A stretch of 64,000 bases of DNA from Candidatus Electrothrix rattekaaiensis (GTDB taxonomy: Bacteria; Desulfobacterota; Desulfobulbia; Desulfobulbales; Desulfobulbaceae): NCBI GenBank assembly GCA_032595675.1, contig JAVQMD010000001.1, positions 2,264,640-2,328,639 of the forward strand. Reading direction: 5' to 3'. The notes under the pieces are model-generated. The model was not told the origin of the DNA, ran no database searches, and saw only the letters and a program-made list of their open reading frames with translations. Shown here one piece after another: positions 63,803 through 64,000 of this stretch. Numbering within the stretch: position 1 is the first letter of the stretch; every line of letters begins with the position of its first letter. The position numbers and the translations under genes were made by a program.

Positions 63803-64000
63803 ATGCATCAAATTACGACCATGAAAAAAAAACTTTCAGAAAAAGAAGAGAAGGAATTTCAAGAGTGGCTTAAGAGGGATGATGATTCGACCTGTGAAAC
63901 CTATCACGATTATGCCACCTACGTTCTTCCTGATTTAGATTATAAATATCAACTGATTGCAATAAAAAACTTAGTGGCTGTTCATAAAGATATTTCCGAT
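63803..64000 (+). CDS. Hypothetical protein, cut by the window end
   Basis: An open frame of 66 codons to the last base, from ATG 63803 or 63821. It is hydrophilic and highly charged at the start (KKKLSEKEEKEFQEWLKRDD) and continues SDYATYVL-like sequence (CETYHDYATYVLPDLDYKYQ). I do not recognise it. There is no clear ribosome binding site. It follows leader repeat copy C directly. Confidence 0.5.
   Translation, partial: MHQITTMKKKLSEKEEKEFQEWLKRDDDSTCETYHDYATYVLPDLDYKYQLIAIKNLVAVHKDISD

Overview
The window is a chromosomal segment from a Gram-negative anaerobe, most likely a Desulfobacterota of the Desulfobulbales type. That placement is inference from gene content, not a search. The support is an assimilatory siroheme sulfite reductase next to a ThiS/ThiF/JAMM sulfur-carrier set, corrinoid and MtaA/UroD methyltransferase genes, many histidine kinases, one of them with a c-type haem motif, and ordinary bacterial housekeeping blocks (yidD-yidC-jag-mnmE, sucCD, hflKC, frr-uppS-cdsA-dxr). 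No rRNA, tRNA or CRISPR array was recognised.

Layout. 1-4.5 kb holds membrane insertion and tRNA modification (yidD end, yidC, jag, mnmE). 4.7-8.9 kb holds sulfur assimilation (thiS-like carrier, E1-like enzyme, JAMM peptidase, sulfite reductase fused to a TusA domain). 9-14.5 kb has sucC-sucD-rhomboid and hflK-hflC. 14.6-21.6 kb has elbB, a biotin ligase with a biotinyl-like protein, cmoA, ppk2, a SprT-like protein and an M48 protease. 21.8-30.7 kb is a signalling block: a haem-containing hybrid kinase, then a minus-strand group in which a corrinoid protein, a UroD-like methyltransferase, a kinase with a DUF1638-like N-terminus and a receiver-kinase are packed together, with a second UroD paralogue upstream. 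30.9-35.6 kb has an exonuclease-ATPase fusion, a PilZ protein and radA.

35.7-45 kb is an accessory region: gene remnants, tandem coiled-coil paralogues, a full-length Rpn nuclease gene with a strong internal translation start, a complete IS1634-type insertion sequence with 6-bp target duplication, an exported protein next to a collagen-like surface protein, a 42-bp tandem repeat array, a glycosyltransferase, and a deleted Rpn copy that keeps only the C-terminal reading frame. 45-50 kb carries a nucleotidyltransferase/PqqD pair, an FmdE-like protein and a NarX/NarL-like pair. 50-52 kb groups three cold-adaptation type RNA-binding genes (csp, DEAD-box helicase, RRM).

53-63 kb is almost wholly minus-strand: a three-gene phosphorelay with overlapping ends, a DinJ/YafQ toxin-antitoxin pair, an SLC13 transporter, a CBS protein, a receiver, then dxr-cdsA-uppS-frr. 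The window ends with a second C-terminal-only Rpn fragment flanked by copies of the Rpn leader sequence, the last copy leading into a gene cut by the window edge.

The most promising unusual systems are the corrinoid/UroD/DUF1638-kinase signalling group (24.1-30.7 kb) and the family of Rpn genes with nested, separately translatable C-terminal proteins, two of which survive as orphans.
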